Assembly: GCF_947166265.1 (NCBI RefSeq)
Contig: NZ_CAMVDO010000004.1
Location: 1-64,000 of the forward strand
Direction: 5' to 3'
Source of the DNA: an uncultured Fibrobacter sp.
Lineage (GTDB): Bacteria > Fibrobacterota > Fibrobacteria > Fibrobacterales > Fibrobacteraceae
DNA: 64,000 bases
The notes below the pieces were generated by a model. It made no database searches and was not told the DNA's origin. It worked only from the letters and a program-made list of their open reading frames with translations. This document shows positions 35,783-44,841 of this stretch, piece by piece (position 1 is the stretch's first letter; each line of letters opens with the position of its first letter). The position numbers and the translations under genes were made by a program.

Positions 35783-38700
35783 TTACCCGAATTTTCCGGA
35801 GCGTTGCATACTCTGGATTTCTTCGATTCCAAGGAGCATGGCGCGGGGTTTGCTGTTGCCCTTGGCAGGGCCACACACGCCGAGGCTGTAAAGTTGGTCC
35901 ACAATTTTACCGGCTCGGCTGAATCCCACGCTAAAGTGGCGCTGCACTGCAGATGTCGAAAGCCCGCGGCATTCCACCGCCCAGACAGCCACATCGTAAA
36001 GCAGCTTGTCAAGCTTGCCCAGGTCCTTTCCGCCACCTTCACCGTCTTCGTCGCCTTCACCGTCGCTGACATCGAAGGATTCCACCTGCGGGTAGAACAC
36101 ATTCTGGTCGGAGCAGGCGTCGGCAAGCTTTTCGGCTTCTTCGTCGCTGAGGAATGCGCCATGAACACGCACCGGTTCGGGGTCGTTCACCGCCTTGTAA
36201 AGCATGTCACCGCGGCCCAGGAGCTTTTCGGCGCCGGCATGGTCCATGACCGTGCGGGCGTCAATCTGCGATGCCACCTTGAAGCTGATACGCGTCGGCA
36301 AGTTCGCCTTGATGATACCGGTAATCACCTTTACCGACGGGCGCTGCGTGGCAAGCACCAAGTGAATGCCCACGGCACGGGCCTTTGCGGCAAGACGCGC
36401 CACGTTCTTTTCGATTTCCTTTCCGGCGACCATCATAAGGTCAGCCATTTCATCGATAATCACCACAATGAACGCCATGCGGTGGCTGCGGTCTTCTTCG
36501 GGGACTTCGTCAGGCAATTCGCCCGCTTCGAATTTCGCGTTAAAGCCGCCAATATTACGCACCTTCGCAGACGCCAGGACTTCGGTTCTGCGGTCCATTT
36601 CATAGCAGAGCCACTGGAGCGCCTGAATCGCAATTTCGGGCTTGGTAATCACCGGAGCCAGCAGATGCGGAATATTTTCGTACATCTTGAGTTCCACCGC
36701 CTTCGGGTCCACCAGGATCATGCGGAGTTCATCAGGAGTCTTACTGAAAAGCATCGAAGCCATGAGGGCGTTGATGCAGACCGACTTACCGGAACCAGTC
36801 TGACCGGCAATCAAAAGGTGCGGAGCCTTCGCCAAGTCCATCGTGAACGCTTCGCCGGTAATGTCCTTACCGAGCGCCACCAGAATCTTTTCGGGCGAGG
36901 GCTTAAACTTATCGCTCTGGAATACATCAAGGCTATACACCGTCTGGAACTTGCGATTCGGAATTTCGATACCGACGGCCGCCTTCCCCGGAATCGGCGC
37001 CAGAATACGCACCGACGAAACGCGGAGCGGAAGCGCCAAGTCTTCTTGCAACGCGGAGAATCGACTCACCTTCATGCCCGGGCCCGGTTCCACTTCAAAA
37101 CGGGTAATCATCGGGCCCGTTTCGCAGCCGATCACACGACCTTTCACCTTGAAGTTTTCGAGCTTTTCTTCGAGCATCTTGCCGATTGCGTTCAGTTCAT
37201 CTTCGGAGTAGTCGGCCATCTGCGGTTCGTGTTCTTCTAGAATATCGCTAATGGCAGGCACCTTGTATTCGTCGTAAGCCGTCGTCGGGTCACGCTGCGG
37301 AATGGATGCCGCCTTCATTCCCGAAGTCGAGGATCCAGGAGTCACAGTTCCAATCGAGGCACCCAAAGTTTCTTCCGGCATTTCGGGAACATCGCCCACG
37401 TCATCGGCACCGTAAACCTCGGGTACAAACGTTTCTTCGTCAGCCGCGCCATCACTTTCCAGCCCTTCGACAGGCTCAGGGACCTTACCAGGTTGGTGAG
37501 CTTGCCGAACCACCGTACCGGCAGGGACCTGTTCCGTTCGAGAAAAATCATTAGCAGAGATAGTCGGTTCGCCAGCCATCACTGTACGTTCATCGGCATT
37601 CTGCGCCGGAAGCGGCGCCATCGTCCGCTGGGTTACGCCCTTTGCGGCAGGCACCGTTCCCGTCGGCATCGCATTGGCAGATACCGTACGTGCCGACATA
37701 GCCCCCGTCATCGGAGAACCTTCGCGGCGAACATCACCCTTCACCTGCATACGACCACGGTGGTCCTTTTCCCAGGCAATCAGGTCGCGGGCTCGCTTGA
37801 GTGCCGCAATCTTTTCCTTGACTTCCACGATTTCAAGGGCATTCATCTTGCCACCGTTTAGGCGCAAGTATTCTTCGAGCCTGCGGATTTCCGGGTCGTC
37901 ATCCAGATTATACTCGCCCGCCACATTTTTCGTGGGTTCAACACGATAAGTCGCTTCCTGCGGTGCATCCACAGATTTTCCCTTAGCAGCAACCGTTTCA
38001 TTTTCAGGAGCCTCGTCCGGAACTTCAGGAATATCATCGATTCCGTTCAACGAAAATTCATCGTCCAGCCAATTGCTCCGTCCGCTGAAAGGCGTCACCT
38101 TGTTCTTACGGCGAATCTTGAAACCATCCGGCTTGATATTCACCGTATTGTCGTCCATGTAAACGCCACGCGGAAGAGCCGCACCAGGCAAATCCATGTT
38201 CGTCTGCACTTTAGGCATACGGCGCATATCTACAGGTTCATAGCCATCGTCCTCGGTCGGTTCCTTTTTCTTGAACACCGACTTAAACCAAGAAGTCGTC
38301 TGCACCACAAACTTGAAATGCCTCGGCCGAAGTCCAAACGCAAGCACCAAAACAAGAGCCAAAACGGTCAGAAGCGAAATCAGCGGTACAAGGATCGAAC
38401 TCGGGAAAAAGACCTGGGCGATGTTTTGACTAAAGAACTGCCCCAGGGTTCCGCCCCCCTGAATCAGAGCCTCCTTCGCCACTTTAGTATCACCGTAATT
38501 ACGCAGCGAGAATAAGAACGAAAATACGATCGACAAAAGCGAAAGTCCAACCGCATAGCGCATAAAGCGACCACGCCTCGAAACGGACACAAGGGTTGCC
38601 CCCCACATGACCAAAGCAGAAGACACAATCAGGGAAGCGACTCTTCCAAATACGAACGCCAGCACATCGGGAACCAACTGGCCCAAATAAGGCCCCAGGA

Positions 38701-38884
38701 CGTTTTCACGTTCCCCGCTATAGGCCGAACAAATGCACCCAAGCATCAAGATAAGGCCAAGCCCCACCAGGGCCCATCCCCCTAAAATGGATACAAAACC
38801 CTGTTCCGACGGAGAAAAAACGTCTTTTTTAGAAGATTTAGAAGATTTTCCCGCTTTCTTAGAAGATTTCTTTTGAGTAGCCAA
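35783..38884 (-). CDS. ftsK: DNA translocase FtsK
   Basis: 1033 residues. FtsK pumps DNA at the division septum and activates XerCD recombination at dif. Four membrane helices lie in the first 185 residues, a proline- and acid-rich linker follows to about 580, then the motor domain with Walker A AGQTGSGKSVCIN, Walker B MILVDPKAVELKMYE, and FIVVIIDEMADLMMVAGKEIE. The winged-helix gamma domain ends the protein (SLGVCGPAKGNSKPRAML). All motifs are intact. Near residue 465 the linker contains QAHQPGKVPEPVEGLE, the translation of an inserted pair of short repeats (37463-37514). A TATATTTA promoter box (38906-38913) lies upstream. Confidence 0.95.
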   Translation of the reverse strand: MATQKKSSKKAGKSSKSSKKDVFSPSEQGFVSILGGWALVGLGLILMLGCICSAYSGERENVLGPYLGQLVPDVLAFVFGRVASLIVSSALVMWGATLVSVSRRGRFMRYAVGLSLLSIVFSFLFSLRNYGDTKVAKEALIQGGGTLGQFFSQNIAQVFFPSSILVPLISLLTVLALVLVLAFGLRPRHFKFVVQTTSWFKSVFKKKEPTEDDGYEPVDMRRMPKVQTNMDLPGAALPRGVYMDDNTVNIKPDGFKIRRKNKVTPFSGRSNWLDDEFSLNGIDDIPEVPDEAPENETVAAKGKSVDAPQEATYRVEPTKNVAGEYNLDDDPEIRRLEEYLRLNGGKMNALEIVEVKEKIAALKRARDLIAWEKDHRGRMQVKGDVRREGSPMTGAMSARTVSANAMPTGTVPAAKGVTQRTMAPLPAQNADERTVMAGEPTISANDFSRTEQVPAGTVVRQAHQPGKVPEPVEGLESDGAADEETFVPEVYGADDVGDVPEMPEETLGASIGTVTPGSSTSGMKAASIPQRDPTTAYDEYKVPAISDILEEHEPQMADYSEDELNAIGKMLEEKLENFKVKGRVIGCETGPMITRFEVEPGPGMKVSRFSALQEDLALPLRVSSVRILAPIPGKAAVGIEIPNRKFQTVYSLDVFQSDKFKPSPEKILVALGKDITGEAFTMDLAKAPHLLIAGQTGSGKSVCINALMASMLFSKTPDELRMILVDPKAVELKMYENIPHLLAPVITKPEIAIQALQWLCYEMDRRTEVLASAKVRNIGGFNAKFEAGELPDEVPEEDRSHRMAFIVVIIDEMADLMMVAGKEIEKNVARLAAKARAVGIHLVLATQRPSVKVITGIIKANLPTRISFKVASQIDARTVMDHAGAEKLLGRGDMLYKAVNDPEPVRVHGAFLSDEEAEKLADACSDQNVFYPQVESFDVSDGEGDEDGEGGGKDLGKLDKLLYDVAVWAVECRGLSTSAVQRHFSVGFSRAGKIVDQLYSLGVCGPAKGNSKPRAMLLGIEEIQSMQRSGKFG
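37463..37514 (-). repeat. Pair of short palindromic repeats inserted in ftsK linker
   Basis: Plus-strand CCTTCGACAGGCTCAGGGACC is followed at 37491-37514 by GGTTGGTGAGCTTGCCGAACC. Both are close to repeats elsewhere in this window. They are read on the minus strand as VRQAHQPGK and PEPVEGLE and sit in the disordered linker of FtsK, so they are tolerated. Confidence 0.7.
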
Positions 38885-38905
38885 AATGCCTCCGCAAGTA
38901 CCCCC

Positions 38906-38913
38906 TAAATATA
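38906..38913 (-). promoter_or_regulatory. Predicted promoter box TATATTTA of ftsK
   Basis: Minus strand TATATTTA lies 22 bases before the ftsK ATG. The upstream element is weak (AAGACA, 17 bases away). The region 38914-39081 also holds the promoter of the divergent cyclase gene, which I cannot place. Confidence 0.45.
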
Positions 38914-39081
38914 ATTATTGTTGCTTTTTTTGTCTTGTCCACTTTTTTATTCCTAAGCACATAACCTATTGACTGTCAAAGACTTAGGCTACCAAAACCG
39001 GACTTTTTACATTCAGCGTTCGCACAAATTGTGCGTCCACGATTCACTTAAGGTTTACGACTATTTATTATCTTTCTTTGT

Positions 39082-42000
39082 ATGAAGAACACCAAGTTAC
39101 CCAAGCGATTAAAGAAGATTCTTGCGGGCTTTACCGCATCGACTATCGTTGTCATTGCGATCCTTATTTTTGGAAGTACACAAAACGACATGACCGGGAC
39201 TTCCCGCGAAAGTGCGGAATCGCTCGAAAACATTTTTTACGACCTGTTTTTTAAGGGCCGCTCCTTTGTAGACGACCACGACATCGGACTGAGCGACAAG
39301 ATTACCATTGCCGACGGTTACGACCCAAGCATCCTGATTGTAGATATCGATGAACCTTCGCTAGAAAAATTGGGTCCCTTTAACGAATGGGACCGCGACA
39401 TTCACGCAAACGTCGTTAAGAACCTGAGTGCCGGTGGCGCATCGGGTATCGGCTTCGATATCATTTTCAAGACTGCCGATTTTGGAAAGAAAAAAGCAGA
39501 ACAGGTGCTACAGGTTTTGGGCAACATCGCTCCCGAAACCCCCTGGGATTCCACCTATCCGAATATTCTCGCCAGTTTCAACTACGACTCCATGCTCGTG
39601 TCCGCCATTCACGAAAGCAACAACACCATCGTCTGCGACATGTTTGGCGAAGCCAAGGCCTATAAGCATGAATCTCAATGGAGAAAATTGAGCGGCGAGG
39701 CGCGCGCAAGGGAAATCGGCTTTGGTTCGACCATCAACAGTAACCAGGTCGACCATATCGAAAACATCGAGCCCAAGGACCTTCTGGACAATATCTTCCC
39801 CGAACTGGCTCAGGCAGGAGCTGGTGTCGGTACCGTAAACGCATACCCGGACAACGACGGTGTGGTTCGCCGCATCACGATGTTCTACCGATTCCCCAAC
39901 ATGGACCTTCCTGCAACAACCGACTCTTCGCTTGCAGAAGTCAGCAGAATCGACTCCAGCCACATCTACTCCACGATGTCGCTCATGACTGTCTTGCACC
40001 TGTTCCACAGGGATCCCAAGGACATCACCATCAAGATGGGCGAATACATCGACATCGGAAAGCCCTTCGGAATTTACAGGGACTCCAGCGGATTTTACCA
40101 CACCACCTACCCCAATTTCAGCTACCCCATGTTCGTGGCTCTCCGCGAAAAGCTGAAGGAAAAGAAAATCGAAAAAACGGCAAGCAAGAACTTTGTCGAC
40201 GTCACCAACAAGATTATCGCCATCAAGGACACCCTTGGAAAAGTTTCCTTCGACATTACCGGTCAAGACGACATTCTTGAAGGAAAAATCGTCAAGACAA
40301 TGATGCGCATCACGGAGGCGACACTCGATTCCGTAGAAGAAGGCTCTCCGCTTAAAATCGGAAAGAACATCACCCTCGAACTCGACGAAGACGAAGATGA
40401 CGGAAACCATTTCGTAATTAACGGAACCGGCTCCGATGAAGACGAAGAGGAAGGCATTCCTGTTTCAAGAAACATCATCAGGACGCTCCAGTTCTTTGCG
40501 GACTCCATCAAGAAAATTCCTGCAGGAAAGTCGGTGCACCTGTCCATGGATATGGACATTCATTACGACAAGGAACACAAGCGTTGGCATTCTAGCCAGG
40601 TGATTCTATCCGATGCTGTCATACGCGACATTCAGAATACCAGCGACGACAGAATCAACAACCTAAAACCCGGTGAAGAACTCCGATTCGGCCCCGTCAA
40701 GCGCATTCCTATAGACAGCTACGGACGCTACCAGGTCAACTTCAAGGGGCGTTACAACGTCGTCGAATCCAAGCGAACTTTCCAGCACCTTTCCTATAAG
40801 GATGTTTCCACAGGTAATGTCGATGCCGGTGTCTACCAGGGAAAAATTTTCATCCTGGGTTCCGCTGCTGCGGCTCTATTCGACTTCGTTCCAGTCCCGA
40901 GTGAAGAAAACTACCCCGCCGTTCTCATTCACGCCACCATCATCAAGAACATTCTCGAAGACGACTACATTGTGACCCTGGCCGAAAAATACCAGCGCGT
41001 CATCGTCATCATTCTCGCACTGGTCTGCTTGCTTTTGGGCCTTTACTTCAAGAGTTACCTGTCCGTCGCCCTTTCCCTTATCTTGATGGGCATCTACATC
41101 GTGGTCGCGTACAAGTATTTCGAAAGCGGACTCTACATCGGCGTATCCAAGCAGTTGCTTGCCATGCTCCTCACCAACATTTCGGCTCTGGTGGTCCAGT
41201 TCTATTTCGAAAACAAGGAAAAGAGCTTTATCAACAACGCGTTCAAGCAATACATTTCTCCGGAACTGATCGACGCCATGGTGGACCAGGAAATCATGCC
41301 GACCCTGGGTGGCGAAAAATCGAACATCACGGCCTACTTTACCGACATCGCCAGTTTCTCTACGTTCTCCGAAAAAATCGGTGACCCGAGTAAGCTCGTC
41401 GAACTTTTGAACGAATACCTTACCGCCATGACCGACACGCTACTCAGCAACAAGGGTACGCTCGACAAGTACGAAGGTGATGCCATTATCGCCTTCTTCG
41501 GAGCGCCGATGCCTTTGGAAAACCACGCCCAAAGTGCCTGCGACTCCGCAATCGACATGCAGAACAAACTTTTGCAGCTCCGCAAGAAATGGGCAAGCGA
41601 AGGGAACAAGTGGCCCAAAGTCGTCCACGACATGCACATGCGAATCGGTATCAACTCCGGCGACATCGTGACGGGAAACATGGGTTCTACCATGCGAAAG
41701 AACTACACCATGATGGGTGATGCCGTGAACCTCGCTGCACGCCTAGAAAGTGCCGCCAAGCAGTACGGTGCCTATATTCAAATTAGCGAGGACACCCAGA
41801 AGCACCTGGACGAAGGCCGTTTCATCTACCGTTCGCTCGACACCATCCGCGTGATAGGCAAGAGCCAGCCGGTCAAGACATTCGAATTGCTGGAAAAGAC
41901 CGGTTGCGAAAACGAGGCTACCCTCACCGAACTCGTCGGCATTTGGGAAAAGGCCCGCTCCTGCTACCTGAATATGGAATGGGACAACGCCAAGGCCCTG

Positions 42001-42165
42001 TTCGAGCAGTGCCTAGAAATCGAGCCGCATCACCCCGACCGCGACCCCGGCAGCAAGACAACCCCGTCGCACATTTACATCAAGCGCTGCGAAGCGTATA
42101 AAATAAACCCGCCAGTGGCACCTGGCGAGGAATGGGACGGCGTATTCACCGCTACAGAAAAATAG
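39082..42165 (+). CDS. CHASE2-domain adenylate cyclase
   Basis: 1027 residues. An N-terminal helix (about 11-32) and a long extracytoplasmic CHASE2 domain (from about 70, VDIDEPSLEKLGP and GIGFDIIF) are followed near 640-715 by three membrane helices, then a class III cyclase domain (about 750-935). The cyclase has metal-binding YFTDIASF and GDAIIAFFG, a Lys for the base in LDKYEGD, and VNLAARLE for ribose/transition-state residues, so adenylate rather than guanylate cyclase is likely. An acid-rich loop (ELDEDEDDGNHFVIN) with extra beta strands lies inside CHASE2. The last 100 residues look like a TPR-type module. It may sense an outside signal and make cAMP. Confidence 0.9.
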   Translation: MKNTKLPKRLKKILAGFTASTIVVIAILIFGSTQNDMTGTSRESAESLENIFYDLFFKGRSFVDDHDIGLSDKITIADGYDPSILIVDIDEPSLEKLGPFNEWDRDIHANVVKNLSAGGASGIGFDIIFKTADFGKKKAEQVLQVLGNIAPETPWDSTYPNILASFNYDSMLVSAIHESNNTIVCDMFGEAKAYKHESQWRKLSGEARAREIGFGSTINSNQVDHIENIEPKDLLDNIFPELAQAGAGVGTVNAYPDNDGVVRRITMFYRFPNMDLPATTDSSLAEVSRIDSSHIYSTMSLMTVLHLFHRDPKDITIKMGEYIDIGKPFGIYRDSSGFYHTTYPNFSYPMFVALREKLKEKKIEKTASKNFVDVTNKIIAIKDTLGKVSFDITGQDDILEGKIVKTMMRITEATLDSVEEGSPLKIGKNITLELDEDEDDGNHFVINGTGSDEDEEEGIPVSRNIIRTLQFFADSIKKIPAGKSVHLSMDMDIHYDKEHKRWHSSQVILSDAVIRDIQNTSDDRINNLKPGEELRFGPVKRIPIDSYGRYQVNFKGRYNVVESKRTFQHLSYKDVSTGNVDAGVYQGKIFILGSAAAALFDFVPVPSEENYPAVLIHATIIKNILEDDYIVTLAEKYQRVIVIILALVCLLLGLYFKSYLSVALSLILMGIYIVVAYKYFESGLYIGVSKQLLAMLLTNISALVVQFYFENKEKSFINNAFKQYISPELIDAMVDQEIMPTLGGEKSNITAYFTDIASFSTFSEKIGDPSKLVELLNEYLTAMTDTLLSNKGTLDKYEGDAIIAFFGAPMPLENHAQSACDSAIDMQNKLLQLRKKWASEGNKWPKVVHDMHMRIGINSGDIVTGNMGSTMRKNYTMMGDAVNLAARLESAAKQYGAYIQISEDTQKHLDEGRFIYRSLDTIRVIGKSQPVKTFELLEKTGCENEATLTELVGIWEKARSCYLNMEWDNAKALFEQCLEIEPHHPDRDPGSKTTPSHIYIKRCEAYKINPPVAPGEEWDGVFTATEK

Positions 42166-42538
42166 TATATGTCATTCTGAGCGAAGAACCGTAGGTTCGA
42201 AGTCAAAGAATTTAAAAACAATTAGAGATCCTTCGACACTGTCATTCCACTTCGTGGCTTGACAGGTTCGCCTCGGCAATGCAAGCCCATAAAATGGTCT
42301 TTCGCTGCTCTCGGCTCCCAAGTCATTCTCGACCGAAGGGAGGGCGGACAGCACTTGGCAAGTGGACGCCTTTGGCGTCCGCAATTTCGGCTCAACCATG
42401 CCAGAATGTAAACATTCTGTCGCGGCGTTCGCCTTATATGCTTTTGTTGCCTTAGTGCACATGGTCCTCGAAGGGGAGAATCCAGTGCTGAATCCCGTCG
42501 CTACGCTCCAGGATGACTGCTCAGGAAGACACTTCGTG
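42166..42538. repeat. Intergenic repeat region (ends TAGAGATCCTTCG / CAGGATGAC)
   Basis: This interval without a gene holds a long copy of the repeat family: TAGAGATCCTTCGAC at 42223-42237 and CAGGATGAC at 42509-42517, with a GTCATTCTGAGCGAA element just outside. Its interior includes GGACGCC/GGCGTCC dyads near 42370. A plus-strand frame that starts here runs into the antisense of panC and is a product of this repeat, not a gene. Confidence 0.6.
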
Positions 42539-43390
42539 TCAATTCAACTCGATATTGTCGATGAGTCTTGTCTTTCCGAAGAAGGCGGCCACCAAGATGA
42601 CAACCTTATCTTCGGGAGCGAGCATTCCGGAGAACTTCTGCAAGTCCTTCTGGTTGACGACTTCCACGAACTGCACGATGCCGCGAGCGGCAAGGATAGA
42701 CTTCAGCACAATGTCGCGAATCTTGGAGACGCTGCGTTCGCCCGCCTCATAGGCGGCCTTCGCCTGCGTCAAGCCGTCATAAATGCCCAGAGCACGGCTG
42801 CGTTCGTCTTCGCTCAGGTATTCGTTGCGGCTCGAAAGGGCAAGACCGGTCTCTTCGCGCACCAGCTTGACGCGATGAATCGTCAAGTCAAAGTTCAAGT
42901 CCTTCACCATGCGTTCGATAAGGAATACCTGCTGGTAGTCCTTTTCACCAAAATAGGCATGGTTGCAACCCGAAATCAGGAACAGCTTGGACACCACCGT
43001 GAGAACTCCACGGAAATGCCCCGGACGGTAGGCGCCGCAATACATGCATTCGAGAGTTTCGTCGCGCACAAGCGTGAGCGGATCTCCATCGGGGTACATT
43101 TCCTGCACACTCGGTGCAAACACATAATCGGCCCCAAGGGACGCCGCGAAATTGGCATCGGCTTCAAGACGTTTCGGGTACTTGTCCAAATCCTCGTTTT
43201 TCCCGAACTGGATCGGGTTCAAAAACACACTAACCACCGTAATGTCGCAGTCCTTGACGGACTCCTTAATAAGCGCTCCGTGCCCATCGTGAAGGGCTCC
43301 CATGGTCGGTACAAGCCCAATCACCTTGCCTTCCTTGGAAAGCGGTTTGAGAATTTTACGGAGAGATTCAACAGTAGTTACGATTTGCAT
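42539..43390 (-). CDS. panC: Pantoate--beta-alanine ligase
   Basis: 283 residues. PanC joins pantoate and beta-alanine using ATP in coenzyme A synthesis. The N-terminal VPTMGALHDGHGALI matches the first ATP motif (H-x-G-H), followed by SVFLNPIQFGKNEDLDKYPK. HFRGVLTVVSKLF and YFGEKDYQQ near 145-165 and LALSSRNEYLS near 185 are further signature motifs. Length is typical. The start overlaps by one base the stop of the kinase gene upstream (TAATG), so the three genes 44551 to 42539 form an operon. Confidence 0.95.
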   Translation of the reverse strand: MQIVTTVESLRKILKPLSKEGKVIGLVPTMGALHDGHGALIKESVKDCDITVVSVFLNPIQFGKNEDLDKYPKRLEADANFAASLGADYVFAPSVQEMYPDGDPLTLVRDETLECMYCGAYRPGHFRGVLTVVSKLFLISGCNHAYFGEKDYQQVFLIERMVKDLNFDLTIHRVKLVREETGLALSSRNEYLSEDERSRALGIYDGLTQAKAAYEAGERSVSKIRDIVLKSILAARGIVQFVEVVNQKDLQKFSGMLAPEDKVVILVAAFFGKTRLIDNIELN

Positions 43391-44040
43391 TATTTACCTT
43401 CTGGAACAAAATAAGTCGTCTGTTTCGGGCACGAGGCAATGGCATCCAGCACCAGCTGTAAATGGGCCTCGTTATGAACAAAATCAATATTGTCCGTATT
43501 GATAATCAGCACGGGCGCATAAGGGTAATTCCAAAAATGTTGGTCGAAGCGTTCCATGAGTCCGCTCAGGTAAGAACCTTCGATGGTCTTTTCCATGGCA
43601 CGCCCACGGCCGTGAATGCGTTTTAGAAGTGTCGGCACCGACGCTTGCAGGTAAACAACAAGGTCCGGTCGCGGAACATCGTGATTCAGGGCGCGCGCTA
43701 CCTGTTCGTACATGGCGTATTCGCTTTCAGACAAGTTCTGCGCTGCAAAAATCTGGTCTTTGTCAAAGGTGTAATCGCTTACCAGCAGGTCGCGGAAAAG
43801 GTCGCTTTGAAGGGCGGAATTCTGCAACTGCTTGAGGCGGTCCAGCAAGAAAAACAGCTGAGTCTGGAACGCGTAAGCCTCTTTGTTCTGGTAAAATTTT
43901 TCAAGAAACGGGTTCTCGATAAAATTTTCTTCGATAAACATCGCTTTCCAACGTTCGGAGATAATCCGTGCAAGCGAAGTCTTGCCGACTCCGATAGCCC
44001 CTTCTATCGCTAAGAAATGGACGCCTTTTTCTTTCAGCAT
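43390..44040 (-). CDS. Deoxynucleoside kinase (dGK/dAK type)
   Basis: 216 residues from ATG 44040; GGAGG lies 9 bases ahead, within the end of folK. The P-loop GAIGVGKTSLA near 13-24 is followed by the Asp/Arg motif (L-L-V-S-D-Y) and DLVVYLQASVPTLLKRI with the LID-like HGRGR motif. These are marks of the deoxyadenosine/deoxyguanosine kinase family that salvages purine deoxynucleosides. A longer start is rejected, since it runs through folK. It sits between folK and panC, which is a known arrangement in related genomes for genes of cofactor and nucleotide metabolism. Confidence 0.88.
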   Translation of the reverse strand: MLKEKGVHFLAIEGAIGVGKTSLARIISERWKAMFIEENFIENPFLEKFYQNKEAYAFQTQLFFLLDRLKQLQNSALQSDLFRDLLVSDYTFDKDQIFAAQNLSESEYAMYEQVARALNHDVPRPDLVVYLQASVPTLLKRIHGRGRAMEKTIEGSYLSGLMERFDQHFWNYPYAPVLIINTDNIDFVHNEAHLQLVLDAIASCPKQTTYFVPEGK

Positions 44041-44041
44041 T

Positions 44042-44551
44042 TCAGGGTTCCTCCGAAGTAATGACGCGGAACGGGATTTTTTCTTCTTTCTGCAAGAGGT
44101 CCGAAAGCAATTGTTTGACCTTGACTCCCACCTGCGGATCGTCCCATTCCGGAGCAATATCGTTCAAGGGCACCAGAACAAACTGGCGGTTTACAATTTG
44201 CGGATGCGGAAGATTCGGCCTCCCCTGGTGGACTTCCTTTCCAAAATAAAGGAGATCGAGGTCTATTTCACGAGAATTCCAATGTCCGCGGGGTTTTCTG
44301 CCCAGTACAAACTCGGCACCTTTCAGATAATGGAGCAAGCGAGTAGACGTTCCCGAATACCAGAAACTCACGACCTGGTTGAAATAGGGCCCCTGACCCG
44401 CCGGTCCGACCGGAGGAGTTTCATAGATGGGGCTTTCCAACCATCCGCCCGCCGAAATTTTGCGGAGCATTTCGCGACCCTCGCTCAAATGCTTAGAGCG
44501 ACTGGGGAGGTTCGATCCCAACGCGACAAAAACTCGTTCTAATGAATCCAC
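44042..44551 (-). CDS. folK: 2-amino-4-hydroxy-6-hydroxymethyldihydropteridine diphosphokinase
   Basis: 169 residues from GTG 44551. FolK makes the pterin diphosphate used by FolP in folate synthesis. Motifs are FVALGSNLPSRSKHL, SPIYETPPVGP, YFNQVVSF, REIDLDLLYFG with the catalytic D-x-D, and PHPQI near 120. GTG at 44551 is chosen because a TATATTTG promoter box (44556-44563) lies 4 bases ahead, so an upstream TTG (44572) would lie outside the transcript; this suggests a leaderless message. Length agrees with family members. It begins the folK-kinase-panC operon. Confidence 0.88.
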   Translation of the reverse strand: MDSLERVFVALGSNLPSRSKHLSEGREMLRKISAGGWLESPIYETPPVGPAGQGPYFNQVVSFWYSGTSTRLLHYLKGAEFVLGRKPRGHWNSREIDLDLLYFGKEVHQGRPNLPHPQIVNRQFVLVPLNDIAPEWDDPQVGVKVKQLLSDLLQKEEKIPFRVITSEEP

Positions 44552-44572
44552 GTTGCAAATATAGATATTCAA

Positions 44573-44841
44573 GGCCGTCTTTTTATGTCAAAAACGTGAA
44601 TTAGAGGACTCTTGACGCCCAAACAGGGAACATCAAAAGAAAAAATGTTTTTTCAATCAAAAAAACTCTATTTTCTATGACAAATCCACATATTTTAGTT
44701 ATTTTATTGTCCGTCGTACGAAAAGTGTACGGCTGGCCCATTCCAGTTCATCAAAAAATACCTGCCATTGGGCATTATTCATCTTTACATTAACATTTAT
44801 ATATCACCAACATTGCTGTTTAAATTATATAGGATACCATC
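44573..44841. other. Intergenic, upstream of rho
   Basis: About 270 AT-rich bases between divergent folK and rho. Several TATATATC and TAAATTATATAGG elements near 44800-44830 could be the rho promoter, but none has the clear spacing seen elsewhere. No autoregulatory structure could be proven by eye. Confidence 0.4.

Noticed and set aside
35804-37240. A 478-codon plus-strand frame opposite ftsK
   Set aside because: It is a shadow of the FtsK motor region, and has neither ribosome site nor family match.
42362-43414. A 350-codon plus-strand frame that starts in the repeat region and crosses panC
   Set aside because: It is a chimera of a repeat and the antisense of panC, so it is not a gene.
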